Origin: an uncultured Prevotellaceae bacterium
Lineage (GTDB): Bacteria; Bacteroidota; Bacteroidia; Bacteroidales; Muribaculaceae
NCBI GenBank assembly: GCA_947169265.1
Contig: CAMVPC010000010.1
Location: forward strand, 26,937-90,936
Reading direction: 5' to 3'
Length of the DNA stretch: 64,000 nt
Made by a program: the position numbers and the translations under genes. Every line of letters starts with the position of its first letter. The stretch's first letter is position 1. The notes under the pieces are model-generated. The model was not told where the DNA came from. It ran no database searches and was given only the letters and a program-made list of their open reading frames with translations. Below, piece after piece: positions 1 to 9,245 of the stretch.

Positions 1-510
1 AACATCGCGCCTTTCCTGAGTAACCTCGCCACGTGCTACTACGGCCTGGGAGACTACCAAAAGGCTATTGACTACGAAACACTCGCCGCCACCGTGCTCG
101 AGCAGCAAAAGGGAGGAAAAGATGTTGAATTCCAAACCTCGGTGACTAAACTGGCGCAAATGTACGGCAAGGCCGGCAACACCGAGAAAGCCATCTATTA
201 CGGCAAAATCGCCGCCGAGCGCCGCAAGAAATCTCAGGGTAAGCATCACCCCGACTACGCCAAGGCTCTCAACGCGCTGGCCAACTACTACAACCAGGCC
301 GGCGATTATGAGAACGCGCTCAAGAGTGGCGAGGAAGCCGCCAAAATCTTCAAAAAGGCCGAAGGCGAAATCAGCTACAACCACATCATGGTGTTGAGCA
401 ACATGGCCGTCTTCTATCACAACGCCGGCATGAAAGACAAGGCCCAGGAGCTCTACAACACTGTGAAAGAGCTACGCGCCAAGGCCGAGGCCGAAATCAC
501 CACGCCCTAA
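1..510 (+). CDS. tetratricopeptide repeat protein, 3' end only
   Basis: The frame is open from base 1, so the start lies outside the window; about 169 residues are visible. They form at least three helical TPR units with the usual small/aromatic pattern (for example YYGLGDYQKAIDY, MYGKAGNTEKAIYYGK, YYNQAGDYENALKSGE and FYHNAGMKDKAQELY), of the longer kinesin-light-chain-like spacing (about 42 residues). TPR arrays are protein-interaction scaffolds; no catalytic domain is visible in the part present. In Bacteroidetes such arrays are often parts of secreted or envelope proteins, but without the N-terminus the location is unknown. The gene ends in a strong hairpin at 533-564. Confidence 0.85.
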   Translation, partial: NIAPFLSNLATCYYGLGDYQKAIDYETLAATVLEQQKGGKDVEFQTSVTKLAQMYGKAGNTEKAIYYGKIAAERRKKSQGKHHPDYAKALNALANYYNQAGDYENALKSGEEAAKIFKKAEGEISYNHIMVLSNMAVFYHNAGMKDKAQELYNTVKELRAKAEAEITTP

Positions 511-532
511 TCCTCCATTTCAAGAACCTACA

Positions 533-564
533 AAAATCCCCCAAACAACCATTTGGGGGATTTT
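533..564. terminator. bidirectional rho-independent terminator
   Basis: A perfect 13-bp stem (533-545 with 552-564) around a six-base loop, with A/T runs at the stem ends so that both strands read hairpin plus U-tract. It lies between the convergent TPR gene and the YcxB-like gene and probably serves both. Confidence 0.85.
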
Positions 565-688
565 ATCATTGTCACACCAAACCTCGGTGACAACGTTTTC
601 CGGACAATGAAGACAATCTTTCTTTATCACAACTCTTTCTGTATTGTCTTTATTGTTTGACCTTTTCTCGACGACGATGCTTTGTCGG

Positions 689-1177
689 TTATTGATTGGC
701 CTTGTGGGTATTGAGGGTGGCGATGAAGTCACGCAGGTGTCGCTCGCCGTCGAAAGCCTCGAGGGGGACGGCGAGGAAACGCAAGCGACGGTTGTCGAGC
801 ATGAGTAACATGCAACCGCGCGACACGCGACGCCCCACGATGTGGGAGCGGGCGATGACGCATGGCTTGAGGTCGTCTTGCGCGAAGTGGAGGGTGAGGC
901 CGTCGTCGTCGGCCACCAGGCGGTGGGGCAACACCGACCATCGCCCCTCGGGTGCCAACGCATAATAATAGTAAATGAGCGGAAGCGCCGCGGGGATAAC
1001 GGCCATGGCCACGATAAGCGCCACGAGCAAAAAGCGGCTATCGGCAAAGACCGCGGCGAGCACAACGAACACCACTACCGGCAACGCCGGGCACCACCAG
1101 TAGCGTTTGAAGAAGAGGCGGGTCACGATAGCGAGGTATCGCGACGCCTCCACATGATGTTCCCGCAATTCGACCAC
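689..1177 (-). CDS. YcxB-like small membrane protein
   Basis: A 162-residue protein with an N-terminal cytoplasmic stretch, two adjacent hydrophobic helices (roughly residues 28-65, including VVVFVVLAAVF and VALIVAMAVIPAALPLIYYY) and a C-terminal soluble beta-rich domain of about 90 residues. This layout, and the wording of the tail (EGRWSVLPHRLVADDDGLTL followed by short strands), resembles the YcxB-like family, whose function is unknown. It starts 2 bp after the stop of the Ntn-hydrolase gene, so the two are almost certainly co-transcribed. Family assignment is from pattern only. Confidence 0.6.
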   Translation of the reverse strand: MVELREHHVEASRYLAIVTRLFFKRYWWCPALPVVVFVVLAAVFADSRFLLVALIVAMAVIPAALPLIYYYYALAPEGRWSVLPHRLVADDDGLTLHFAQDDLKPCVIARSHIVGRRVSRGCMLLMLDNRRLRFLAVPLEAFDGERHLRDFIATLNTHKANQ

Positions 1178-1179
1178 CG

Positions 1180-2301
1180 CTATTTCGTCAGCTTTTGGGC
1201 ACGCGCGTCACGCGCGGCGTAGCCACGCCGGTAGGCCTCCTCATTGGCGGCGCGCAACGTCTGGCACCACCCCGTTCCCGCTTTGTTGTAGAGTTTCGAC
1301 AAGTCGATGTAATGCTTTCCATTACCGCGCTTGATACTAAATACCTGCGCCTTGCGCGCGTTCACCACATCGGCCTGCGGAGCGTGGTTGTCTTCTCCGG
1401 TGCCTTGCAGACGCTGCGGCACGCCGCCATCGCCGGTGGTCACCAGGTCAATTTCGGCACAGGGCGGATAACCGAGGGCCACCCACATCATAGTGAGCGA
1501 GGGGTCCTCACCGGGTGCGATGCCTTCGATGACTATCGAGGCCGTGGAGATGCGTCGCGGAATAAAGTCCTGATCCACGACCCAGCGCTGCGTGCCACCG
1601 GTGTAGTCTCGTCCCTGCAGACTGTGATAGAAAGTGCGTGAGAGTTCCTCGGTGAAGACGGCCGGCGTGATGTCACGCGCCGCGATGTGTGGGGCGAGCA
1701 AAGCCTTGGCGTTTTCCATTCGCACATAACCGAAGCCCTCGTCGGGCCGTCCGCTCTCCGAGTAGTTGGTGCGCAACAAGATACCTTCGGGCGCGTCGTT
1801 GAGGTCAAAACGCTTGTATCCAAAGTTACCCGTCTCGAAGTAAGCGCCACCGCCCAGCGCGTCAATCACGCCGAAGTTGGCCTCAACACCCAGTGGCTTG
1901 GGCAACGTGTCGAGCAGTCGCGCGAAATCGTCCACGGTGCGGCACACCTCGAGCGCGCGCTTCATCACCACACCCTCGCGGTCCATGTCCTTGTCGGGCA
2001 CATTGTCGGCATTGAGGTTATAAGACGCGGTATTCATGACGGCAAAGCCCGCCGTATTCATTCCCGTCCAGGCGGCGGTGTCACGCCTGTCGCGCGCGTC
2101 GAAAAGCGCCACAAACTCCATTGCCCCGTCGTGGGCCTTGACACGCTCCACGCGGTTGTTCTGATCGTTGGTGTCGCGATGCTTCCACATCATCGGTCGC
2201 CCTGTGGCGGTCAACTTGCCGCTCACGATGGCCGATGTGCAAGGCCATGCCAACGTTGTGGCTGTGGCGACATATATCACAAAAGCAAGTATCTTTTTCA
2301 T
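1180..2301 (-). CDS. secreted Ntn-hydrolase, C45/choloylglycine-hydrolase-like
   Basis: I place the start at 2301 (MKKILAFV...), not at the longer open frame, because this gives a classical signal peptide that ends at a Pro-Cys. The Cys-Thr-Ser after the hydrophobic segment is the N-terminal nucleophile expected for autoprocessed Ntn amidohydrolases (families C45/C59/C69), followed by a WKHRDT stretch that supplies conserved polar residues. Mature protein is about 350 residues, normal for the superfamily. Such enzymes cut linear amide bonds (acyl-homoserine lactones, penicillin V, bile-acid conjugates, acyl-amino acids); the substrate cannot be read from sequence, and there is no strong evidence for bile salt activity. 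Co-transcribed with the small YcxB-like membrane protein 2 bp downstream. Confidence 0.75.
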   Translation of the reverse strand: MKKILAFVIYVATATTLAWPCTSAIVSGKLTATGRPMMWKHRDTNDQNNRVERVKAHDGAMEFVALFDARDRRDTAAWTGMNTAGFAVMNTASYNLNADNVPDKDMDREGVVMKRALEVCRTVDDFARLLDTLPKPLGVEANFGVIDALGGGAYFETGNFGYKRFDLNDAPEGILLRTNYSESGRPDEGFGYVRMENAKALLAPHIAARDITPAVFTEELSRTFYHSLQGRDYTGGTQRWVVDQDFIPRRISTASIVIEGIAPGEDPSLTMMWVALGYPPCAEIDLVTTGDGGVPQRLQGTGEDNHAPQADVVNARKAQVFSIKRGNGKHYIDLSKLYNKAGTGWCQTLRAANEEAYRRGYAARDARAQKLTK

Positions 2302-2321
2302 TTTTTCTTGAATTAGAGCCT

Positions 2322-2369
2322 CAAAGATAGCACATTTTTTTGTAAATAGCGACGAAATTAGTAATTTTG
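2322..2369. promoter_or_regulatory. divergent promoters of Ntn-hydrolase and thioesterase
   Basis: Rightward: TTTG at 2339-2342, 19 bp, TAATTTTG at 2362-2369, 16 bp before the thioesterase ATG; full match to the Bacteroidetes -33/-7 consensus. Leftward: TATCTTTG (complement of 2322-2329) fits the -7 consensus, but no clear -33 is seen. Confidence 0.65.
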
Positions 2370-2385
2370 ACCATAATTTCACAAC

Positions 2386-2808
2386 ATGATGACTATCGAC
2401 AAAGAAAAATATGTGTTCTCGCACGAAATCAAGGTGCGTGATTACGAACTTGACTGCGAGGGAATTGTCAACAATGCGAACTATATCCATTATCTTGAGC
2501 TCACGCGCCACGAGTTCTGCGAAATGGCCGGCGTGAGCTTCAAGCAAATGCTTGAGCAAGGGCTCGTGCCTGTGGCCAACCGCATCGAAATCGACTACCG
2601 CCGCAGCGAGCGCAGCGGCGACACGCTCGTGAGCTGCCTGTGGGTAGAGCGCAAAGGTGTGAGATTCCTTTTTCACCAAGACCTGTACGACAAAGCCACC
2701 GGCCAACTGGCCGTGACAGCCCTGGTGAGCATCGTCACGCTCGCCAACGGCACGCTCACGCGTGGCGACGAGCTGGCCAAAGCCTTCAGCAAATATTTAG
2801 CGTCATGA
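2386..2808 (+). CDS. acyl-CoA thioesterase, hotdog (4HBT/YbgC) family
   Basis: 140 residues, the usual size of a single hotdog domain. The N-terminal strand-loop VRDYELDCEGIVNNANYIHY matches the 4HBT signature, where the Asp (here in ELDCEG) and the following Asn-Asn/His region form the active site; the later half has the expected long strands (DTLVSCLWVE, FLFHQDLYDK, ALVSIVTLANG). It should hydrolyse short or aromatic acyl-CoA thioesters in the cytoplasm. Its stop overlaps the dprA start by four bases (ATGA), so translation of the two is coupled. This thioesterase-dprA pairing is common in Bacteroidales. Confidence 0.85.
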   Translation: MMTIDKEKYVFSHEIKVRDYELDCEGIVNNANYIHYLELTRHEFCEMAGVSFKQMLEQGLVPVANRIEIDYRRSERSGDTLVSCLWVERKGVRFLFHQDLYDKATGQLAVTALVSIVTLANGTLTRGDELAKAFSKYLAS

Positions 2809-3920
2809 ACGAAGAAACGCTGCTCTACCGCATCGCCTTCGCATCGGTTCGAGGCATGGGCGTAGACCTGGCCACCAAGTTGCTCGACGTGGTGGGCAGT
2901 GAGCAAGCGTTTTTCGCCCTTCCCGAGCGCGAGCTGCAGTCGCTCACGGGTAGCCGTCACAAGATGTGTGAGCGCGGCTACCGCGACGAGCGGCTCGCTA
3001 CGGCGCGTCGCGAGCTCGAATGGGTGGAGCGCAACCACATCAAAGTGTTCTACTACACCGACGACGCCTACCCCACCCGGCTGCTTCACGACGCCAGCGA
3101 CGCCCCCATCCTGCTCTACGGCGCCGGCGACTGCGACCTCAACGCGCGCCACGTGGTGAGTATCGTGGGCACAAGGCGTTCCACGGCCTACGGCGCGCGA
3201 TTCGTCGAACGCTTTGTCGAAGACCTCGCCGAGCAGCTCGACAGCCTCATCATCGTGAGCGGACTGGCCTACGGCACCGACATCAACGCGCACCGCGCCG
3301 CGCTCAAGCATGGCGTGCCCACCGTGGGCGTGCTCGCCTGCGGCCTGAACAAGATTTATCCCGCCGTGCATCGCCGCGAGGCCCGCGAGATGGCTCACCA
3401 CGGCGGCATGGTGGTGAGCGACTACCAGTCGCAAGACCAGCTGCACCGCGGCAACTTCTTGGCACGCAACCGCATCATCGCCGCCCTGGCCGACTGCGCT
3501 GTCATCATCGAGAGCGCCGACACCGGCGGCTCGCTCGTCACCGCCAGCCTCGCCGCCAGCTACAGCCGCGATGTGTTTGCCGTGCCCGGCCGCGTGGGCG
3601 ACCAGTATTCGATGGGCTGCAACAAGCTCATCAAGAGCAACCGCGCCGCGGCCATCACGGGTGCCGACGACCTCATCAAGGAAATGCGCTGGGAGCCCAA
3701 GGCGCGTGTTGTCACCGCCCCCACACAACGTGAACTTTTCCCGCAACTCACTGCCGAAGAGCAACGCGTCATCGACTTGTTGCGCGAGCAAGGCGAGCTT
3801 CACGTCAACGACATCGCCGCCGCCATGTCGCTGCCCATCTACCGCACGCTGGCGGTGCTGGTAACCCTCGATACACGCGGCCTGCTCCACACCCTGCCCG
3901 GCTCGCGATATTCGCTATAG
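2805..3920 (+). CDS. dprA: DNA-processing protein DprA
   Basis: 371 residues from the ATG at 2805, which overlaps the upstream stop; the longer open frame upstream is the thioesterase region in another frame. Domains in order: N-terminal SAM-like/HhH region (about 1-70), then the Rossmann-like DprA core with VSIVGTRRSTAYG, IIVSGLAYGTDINAHRAAL, GVLACGLNKIYP and ADTGGSLVTA motifs, and a C-terminal winged-helix (LHVNDIAAAMSLP). DprA binds incoming single-stranded DNA and loads RecA during natural transformation. No competence uptake genes are seen in this window. Confidence 0.97.
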   Translation: MNEETLLYRIAFASVRGMGVDLATKLLDVVGSEQAFFALPERELQSLTGSRHKMCERGYRDERLATARRELEWVERNHIKVFYYTDDAYPTRLLHDASDAPILLYGAGDCDLNARHVVSIVGTRRSTAYGARFVERFVEDLAEQLDSLIIVSGLAYGTDINAHRAALKHGVPTVGVLACGLNKIYPAVHRREAREMAHHGGMVVSDYQSQDQLHRGNFLARNRIIAALADCAVIIESADTGGSLVTASLAASYSRDVFAVPGRVGDQYSMGCNKLIKSNRAAAITGADDLIKEMRWEPKARVVTAPTQRELFPQLTAEEQRVIDLLREQGELHVNDIAAAMSLPIYRTLAVLVTLDTRGLLHTLPGSRYSL

Positions 3921-3973
3921 GTACCACGTTCGGGCGAAAAAACCGTGTTTTTTTCGCAATTTGCCCACTTTTA

Positions 3974-4005
3974 TTTGGGATTTGCTCACAATATTTTTAT
4001 ATTTG
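3974..4005 (+). promoter_or_regulatory. promoter of the dockerin protein gene
   Basis: TTTG at 3974-3977, 20-bp spacer, TATATTTG at 3998-4005: an exact match to the Bacteroidetes sigma-ABfr consensus. The ATG at 4035 follows 29 bp later, giving a short AT-rich leader. Confidence 0.8.
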
Positions 4006-4034
4006 CAAAAAATGTCGAAATAAAATATATTATT

Positions 4035-6530
4035 ATGAAAAAAATCGGTTCTCTCTTAATGATTGGCTTGATGGCGATGCTCGCTTTCGGCGCGAAGGCT
4101 GACGGCGTCAGTGATTTTGTGATTGACGAAGGCTCCATCAAGGGCGATGTGAATGGCGACGGCATCGTGAGTGGCGCCGACGTCACGGCACTCTACGACT
4201 ACTTGCTTGAGAGCAAGGCTACAGGGGGCGACGGCGACGTGAACAGCGACGGCGTCATCAGCGGAGCCGATGTCACGGCGCTCTACGGCATCCTGCTCGA
4301 AGGCACCACCACGAGCACAGGCGGCTCGGTGATAATCATGTCCGACTTCACCCCTAATTCAGGCACCACATCGGGCACTACGCCCCAGCACCAATGGGCC
4401 GAGGGCGACGTGATTTTCATCTCTGTCGACCCCGATTATAGCAGTGGAGAGGCGTGCCAGAATGTGTATGCCATGGTGCGCACCGGCGGCAAGTGGGTGC
4501 TCAAAGACGTGAATGGCAGCAACCGGCAGGGCTTCAAGACTACGGGCGGCACGCTGTGCGCGGCTTACGTGCAACATGCCGATTTGGAGAATTCCTACTA
4601 TGACTACATCCCGCTCAAGGGCGATGTGGCGTGTGTGAACCGCGCCGCCAACTACAGGGTCACCCCAAAGAATGGAAAATTCTATATCAAAATCAACGAC
4701 ATTATTCTTTATCATTTCGTGTCGAGAATCGATATCTACGCAGCCTACGAGGGTGATTACTTCTATGGTAACGTCACACACCTCGACGCGCTCACCAAAA
4801 TCACATGGCAACCGCTCTATGCTTACGGCTCGTTTGAGAAAAGTTCGCGGGCACCCGTTATCGACATCGATAGCCAGCATCGCGGCCATGCCTACGGATT
4901 GTGGGAGAAAGGCACTCGCCTTGACAATTGGCTCACATTGTATTATAACACCGCAAACAACAATGGGTATTCCTATTTTTGGAACTACACCCAAGACGAG
5001 CTCAAGCAAGGTTGTTACCTGACCAGCATTTACTCGCCACGGCAAAACGCCTGGAACCGCGACCTGTATATGCAATACTATAACTACGACGAGCGGCAGA
5101 GCTACCGGCTCAATGCCAGCAGCATCAGTGCCCAGACGGTCAACATCAACGTGGGCACCAACATCATCTTCCGCCCCTGGAATGGCGACCAAAGCGACGA
5201 CAAGGGCACCATGACCAGCGTCACCACGTCGAATAGCGGTATCATCGACACCTACTACGACAACACGCAGGTGAGCGTCGTGGCCCACAAGGCGGGCACC
5301 ACCACACTCACCATCAAGTTCAAGACCAAGGACGGCCTCAACACGGTTTACACTTACAACGTCAACGTCGCCCCCACCGTGTGGGCCGCCGGTAAGACCG
5401 CCGGCAACAAGCCCATCGTGTGGCGCAACTGGCAGGACAAGAGCGGCTGGCTCTCAGGGAAAGACGCTTATACCAGCGCCAATGAAGTCATCGTGCGCGG
5501 CAGCACGGCATACGTGCTGATGCGCAAAGATATATCGAATAGTTATACCGATTATTACTCGGGCACAGCCGCTATTCTCAAAGCCACAGGAGCTCACGGC
5601 GGCGGATATTTCAATGTGTATAAAGACGGCCTCAACGGCGCCTCAAAAGTTTATTGCAAATACCCCAGAGCTAATTCCACCCGTTATATAGCGGGTATTC
5701 CCCACATGTGGGTCACAAAAGACAATGATGTTTACTACACCACGGCCTACCGCGAGAATTACACCGATGATTACAACTGCATCGTGAGCACCGACATCTA
5801 CAAGAACAGGTCGCTCTTGAGGAAAAACTCCGCACAGTTTATTAACGATCTCGCTACCGACGACAGTGGCAACCTATATTTTGTGGGAATTAATTCAAAC
5901 TTCGGGAACTATGATGTAGTGCTTGGTGACGCTTATATATTTCTGGGCGATGCCACCGGTTATTTTACCAAACTCACCACCGGCACAACACCCACGACTT
6001 ACTCGTGGTACCGCTATCTTTTTAACCGGGTCTTTGTCAAAGACGGCTCAGTCTATGTGGATGCCTTTGGATTTTATGAAAAGGACAGTGAGTATGAGAC
6101 TTACTACTGGTCGTTCGGGAAAAATGTATTCTTGCGCTATACAGCATCTACCGGATTGCAACTCTACACGGGCCAAGTGAGCGAGAACGGCTTGTCAATG
6201 CTGGGTACCAACTTAAATTCAGCCGGAACGCTGATAAACCCCGGTACATTCCTGCTCGAGGGGAACAAGTTCTACTATAGTGGCGGCATCCGCACTTATC
6301 AGTTAGGCGCCAGCGAGTCGACAGCCTACACCTCCTATCCAAGCGATTACTCGCCGTTAAGGTTCGACGTGAAAAACGGCTACATCGGCATGGTGCTCAA
6401 AACCGGCAACAACTCGGCCCACAAGGTGATGACCAGCACGCTTAACACTTACAATGAAGGTACTATCATGGAGAACTCGGCCGGCACCACCATCTACGAC
6501 GTGTGGATTCAGACGAGCCTCGACGACTAA
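4035..6530 (+). CDS. large secreted protein with N-terminal dockerin type I repeats
   Basis: The open frame begins at 3945, but the ATG at 4035 (MKKIGSLLM...) gives a clean signal peptide (residues 1-25) and sits just after the promoter. Residues about 38-95 carry two EF-hand-like dockerin segments, DVNGDGIVSGADVTALYDYL and DVNSDGVISGADVTALYGIL, each with the D-x-N-x-D-G-x-x calcium loop. The remaining 730 residues are rich in Tyr, Asn, Ser and Thr, as in beta-sandwich or beta-propeller surface proteins; a Big2/Ig-like stretch is suggested around residues 400-470. Dockerins usually sit at the C-terminus, so an N-terminal pair is less usual. No enzyme motif is recognisable. A second dockerin tail occurs at 13031-13451. 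Confidence 0.8.
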   Translation: MKKIGSLLMIGLMAMLAFGAKADGVSDFVIDEGSIKGDVNGDGIVSGADVTALYDYLLESKATGGDGDVNSDGVISGADVTALYGILLEGTTTSTGGSVIIMSDFTPNSGTTSGTTPQHQWAEGDVIFISVDPDYSSGEACQNVYAMVRTGGKWVLKDVNGSNRQGFKTTGGTLCAAYVQHADLENSYYDYIPLKGDVACVNRAANYRVTPKNGKFYIKINDIILYHFVSRIDIYAAYEGDYFYGNVTHLDALTKITWQPLYAYGSFEKSSRAPVIDIDSQHRGHAYGLWEKGTRLDNWLTLYYNTANNNGYSYFWNYTQDELKQGCYLTSIYSPRQNAWNRDLYMQYYNYDERQSYRLNASSISAQTVNINVGTNIIFRPWNGDQSDDKGTMTSVTTSNSGIIDTYYDNTQVSVVAHKAGTTTLTIKFKTKDGLNTVYTYNVNVAPTVWAAGKTAGNKPIVWRNWQDKSGWLSGKDAYTSANEVIVRGSTAYVLMRKDISNSYTDYYSGTAAILKATGAHGGGYFNVYKDGLNGASKVYCKYPRANSTRYIAGIPHMWVTKDNDVYYTTAYRENYTDDYNCIVSTDIYKNRSLLRKNSAQFINDLATDDSGNLYFVGINSNFGNYDVVLGDAYIFLGDATGYFTKLTTGTTPTTYSWYRYLFNRVFVKDGSVYVDAFGFYEKDSEYETYYWSFGKNVFLRYTASTGLQLYTGQVSENGLSMLGTNLNSAGTLINPGTFLLEGNKFYYSGGIRTYQLGASESTAYTSYPSDYSPLRFDVKNGYIGMVLKTGNNSAHKVMTSTLNTYNEGTIMENSAGTTIYDVWIQTSLDD

Positions 6531-6565
6531 CCTTCGCGCTGAAATCATAGCTTTTATCTGATATA

Positions 6566-6597
6566 AAGGCCACGAAGCAATCACGCTCCGTGGCCTT
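6566..6597. terminator. hairpin between convergent dockerin gene and nrdJ
   Basis: Nine-bp perfect stem (6566-6574 with 6589-6597). The U-tract is weak on both strands, so this may work with other factors. Confidence 0.5.
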
Positions 6598-6635
6598 CCC
6601 GTTATTAACCAGTAAAAGTGTGTGTTTTTTGGGGT

Positions 6636-9197
6636 TTAACCGCAGCGCGAGGCGCCACAGTTGGTGCAGATGAGGCACCCTTCCTGATAGACGAGGGTTT
6701 CCTCGCCGCAGTTGGGGCACTTTTGTCCGTTGGCCTTGGTGCCGTCGGGCAAGTATTTCTTGAGGGCGCGCTCTACGCCCATTTTCCACGTGTTGATGCT
6801 CTGGCTGTCGAGTTCAAGGCTGGCGACGAGTTTGAGCACCTGTTCGATGGGCATGCCGTAGCGCAACACGCCCGAGATGAGCTTGGCGTAGTTCCAGAAC
6901 TCGGGGTTGAACTTCTCGCTCAGTCCCTCAATGGTGGTCTTGAAGCCGCGTTTGTTGATGAACTGGAAGTCGTAGCGCTTCACGCCATCCTCTCCCACGG
7001 CCTTGATGATTTTTCCCTTGGTGACCGACTTGGGGCAGAAGATGCCCTCATCGTCGTCGGCGATACCGGTGAAAATCTCGTAGGGGCGACCATCAACAAG
7101 GCCCACAAAGGCAATCCACTTCTCCTTGTTGTTCTGGAAGCGCACCACGTCGGCCTCGAGCTCGATGGGGCGCTTGAGGATGTGGGCATCGCGGGCGATA
7201 TAAGTAGCCGCTTCCTCGCCTTTGTCCTTATCCTTATCCTTCTTCTCGCCGGCCATCGAGATGAGCACACCCGAGCGGGAGCCGTCGCGATAGACGGTGC
7301 AGCCCTTGCAACCGCATCGCCAAGCCTCCTGGTAGAGTTTCGCCACCATGTCCTCGCTGATGTCGTTGGGCAGGTTGATGGTGACGCTAATCGAGTGGTC
7401 GACCCACTTTTGCACGCGTCCTTGCATGCGCACCTTGTTAAGCCAGTCCACGTCGTTGCTGGTTGCCTTGAAATAAGGTGACTGTTTCACCAGCTCGTCG
7501 ATTTGCTCTTGGGTATAGTCGTTGCGCACCTCGATGCCGTTGACTTGCATCCAAGTCATGAACTTGGGGTGATAGACGACATATTCCTCAAACGAGTCGC
7601 CGCTCTCGTCCACATAGTCAACGCGCACGTCCTTATCGTTGGGGTTCACCTTGCGGCGGCGCTTGTACACCGGCAGGAACACCGGCTCGATGCCGCTCGT
7701 AGTGCGCGTGAGGATGCTCGTGGTGCCGGTGGGGGCGATGGTAAGGCACGCGATGTTGCGGCGGCCGAACATCACCATGTCGTTGTAGAGTTGCGGGTCG
7801 GCCTCGCGCAGGCGGTTGATGTAGGGGTTGTTGCGTTCGCGCTCGGGGTCGTAGATCTCAAAGGCTCCGCGTTCCTGCGCCATGGTGACGCTCGAGCGAT
7901 AAGCGGCCAGGGCCAGAGTGCGGTGCACGTTTTCGCTGAACTCGGTAGCCTCTTCGGTGCCGTAGCGCAGTCCCATCGCGGCCACCATGTCGCCCTCGGC
8001 GGTGGTACCCACGCCGGTGCGCCGTCCCTTGAGCGTCTTGTTGCGAATTTTGGTCCACAGGTTGAGCTCGGTTTGCTTGACTTCGCTGGTCTCGGGGTCG
8101 CTCTCGATTTTAGCCAGGATTTTCTCGATTTTCTCCATCTCGAGGTCGATGATGTCGTCCATCATGCGTTGGGCATAGCCGATGTGCTCCTTGAAAAGCT
8201 CGTAGTTGAAGCGTGCCATGGCGGTGAACGGGTTCTCGACATAGCTGTAGAGGTTCACGGCGATAAGGCGGCAACTGTCGTAGGGGCACAGGGGAATCTC
8301 GCCACACGGGTTGGTGGAGATGGTGCGGAAGCCCAGGTCGGCATAGCAGTCGGGCACACTCTCGCGGATGATGGTGTCCCAGAAGAGCACGCCGGGCTCG
8401 GCGCTCTTCCACGCGTTGTGGATGATTTTGTTCCACAATGCCGCGGCGTCGATTTCCTTAGTCACGAGCGGGTTATCGCTGTTGACGGGATATTGCTGGA
8501 CGTAGGGCTTGCCTTCCATGGCTGCGTTCATGAAGTCGTCGTCGATGCGCACGCTCACATTGGCGCCCGTCACCTTGCCCTCGGTCATCTTGGCGTCGAT
8601 GAACGATTCGCTGTCGGGGTGCTTGATGCTCACGGTGAGCATGAGCGCGCCGCGACGGCCGTCCTGCGCCACTTCGCGCGTCGAGTTGGAGAAGCGCTCC
8701 ATGAAAGGCACGAGACCCGTCGAGGTGAGCGCGCTATTCTTCACGGGCGAACCCTTAGGACGGATGTGTGACAAGTCGTGCCCCACACCGCCGCGACGTT
8801 TCATGAGCTGCACCTGCTCCTCATCAATCTTGATAATGCCGCCGTAGCTATCGGGGTCGCCGTCGAGGCCCACCACGAAACAGTTGCTCAGCGAGCCCAC
8901 CTGAAAGTTGTTGCCAATGCCGGCCATGGGGCTACCCTGCGGCACAATGTAGCGGAAGTGGTCCATCAGCTCGAAAATCTTTTCCTCGCTCATGGGGTTG
9001 GGATACTTGCGCTCAATGCGCGCGATTTCGCGGGCGATTCGCCGGTGCATGTCGGCCGGCGTTTTCTCGTAGAGGTGCCCGAAACTGTCCTTGAGGGCAT
9101 ATTTGCTTGACCACACGCGCGCGGCCAGCTCATCGCCATTAAAATAGTCTAACGAAGCCTGATAAGCCTCTTCGTAAGTATAAGTTTTTTCGCTCAT
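6636..9197 (-). CDS. nrdJ: adenosylcobalamin-dependent (class II) ribonucleotide reductase
   Basis: 853 residues from the Met at 9197 (MSEKTYTYEE), preferred to an in-frame Met six residues upstream because family members start near this point. Class II landmarks are present: the N-terminal region with GGVGHDLSHIRPKGSPVKN, the catalytic-loop STNPCGEIPLCPYDSCRL, the radical-site region IACLTIAPTGTTSILTRTTSG, and a C-terminal zinc-ribbon tail with two CxxC pairs (CPNCGEETL, CLICTNCGASRCG). It reduces ribonucleotides to deoxyribonucleotides in the cytoplasm with or without oxygen, given B12. No B12 riboswitch is recognisable upstream. Convergent with the dockerin gene. Confidence 0.97.
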   Translation of the reverse strand: MSEKTYTYEEAYQASLDYFNGDELAARVWSSKYALKDSFGHLYEKTPADMHRRIAREIARIERKYPNPMSEEKIFELMDHFRYIVPQGSPMAGIGNNFQVGSLSNCFVVGLDGDPDSYGGIIKIDEEQVQLMKRRGGVGHDLSHIRPKGSPVKNSALTSTGLVPFMERFSNSTREVAQDGRRGALMLTVSIKHPDSESFIDAKMTEGKVTGANVSVRIDDDFMNAAMEGKPYVQQYPVNSDNPLVTKEIDAAALWNKIIHNAWKSAEPGVLFWDTIIRESVPDCYADLGFRTISTNPCGEIPLCPYDSCRLIAVNLYSYVENPFTAMARFNYELFKEHIGYAQRMMDDIIDLEMEKIEKILAKIESDPETSEVKQTELNLWTKIRNKTLKGRRTGVGTTAEGDMVAAMGLRYGTEEATEFSENVHRTLALAAYRSSVTMAQERGAFEIYDPERERNNPYINRLREADPQLYNDMVMFGRRNIACLTIAPTGTTSILTRTTSGIEPVFLPVYKRRRKVNPNDKDVRVDYVDESGDSFEEYVVYHPKFMTWMQVNGIEVRNDYTQEQIDELVKQSPYFKATSNDVDWLNKVRMQGRVQKWVDHSISVTINLPNDISEDMVAKLYQEAWRCGCKGCTVYRDGSRSGVLISMAGEKKDKDKDKGEEAATYIARDAHILKRPIELEADVVRFQNNKEKWIAFVGLVDGRPYEIFTGIADDDEGIFCPKSVTKGKIIKAVGEDGVKRYDFQFINKRGFKTTIEGLSEKFNPEFWNYAKLISGVLRYGMPIEQVLKLVASLELDSQSINTWKMGVERALKKYLPDGTKANGQKCPNCGEETLVYQEGCLICTNCGASRCG

Positions 9198-9245
9198 TTT
9201 TATATAATATAACAATGTTCATTGCAAAAATTCGTAAAGCGACTG

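Noticed and set aside
1180..2301. Bile salt hydrolase
   Set aside because: The Ntn-hydrolase fold and nucleophile Cys are consistent, but the family covers many amide substrates and I see no bile-acid-specific loop.
2673..3890. 405-codon open frame antisense to dprA
   Set aside because: Shadow of the GC-rich dprA sequence; rich in His, Ala and Val, as mirror frames are, with no start signal or domain.
4035..6530. Cellulosome component
   Set aside because: Dockerin segments are clear, but no catalytic glycoside hydrolase domain or cohesin is found, so a cellulosome role is not supported.
7503..8771. Two long rightward frames (up to 422 codons) opposite nrdJ
   Set aside because: Both are mirror frames of the reductase codons.
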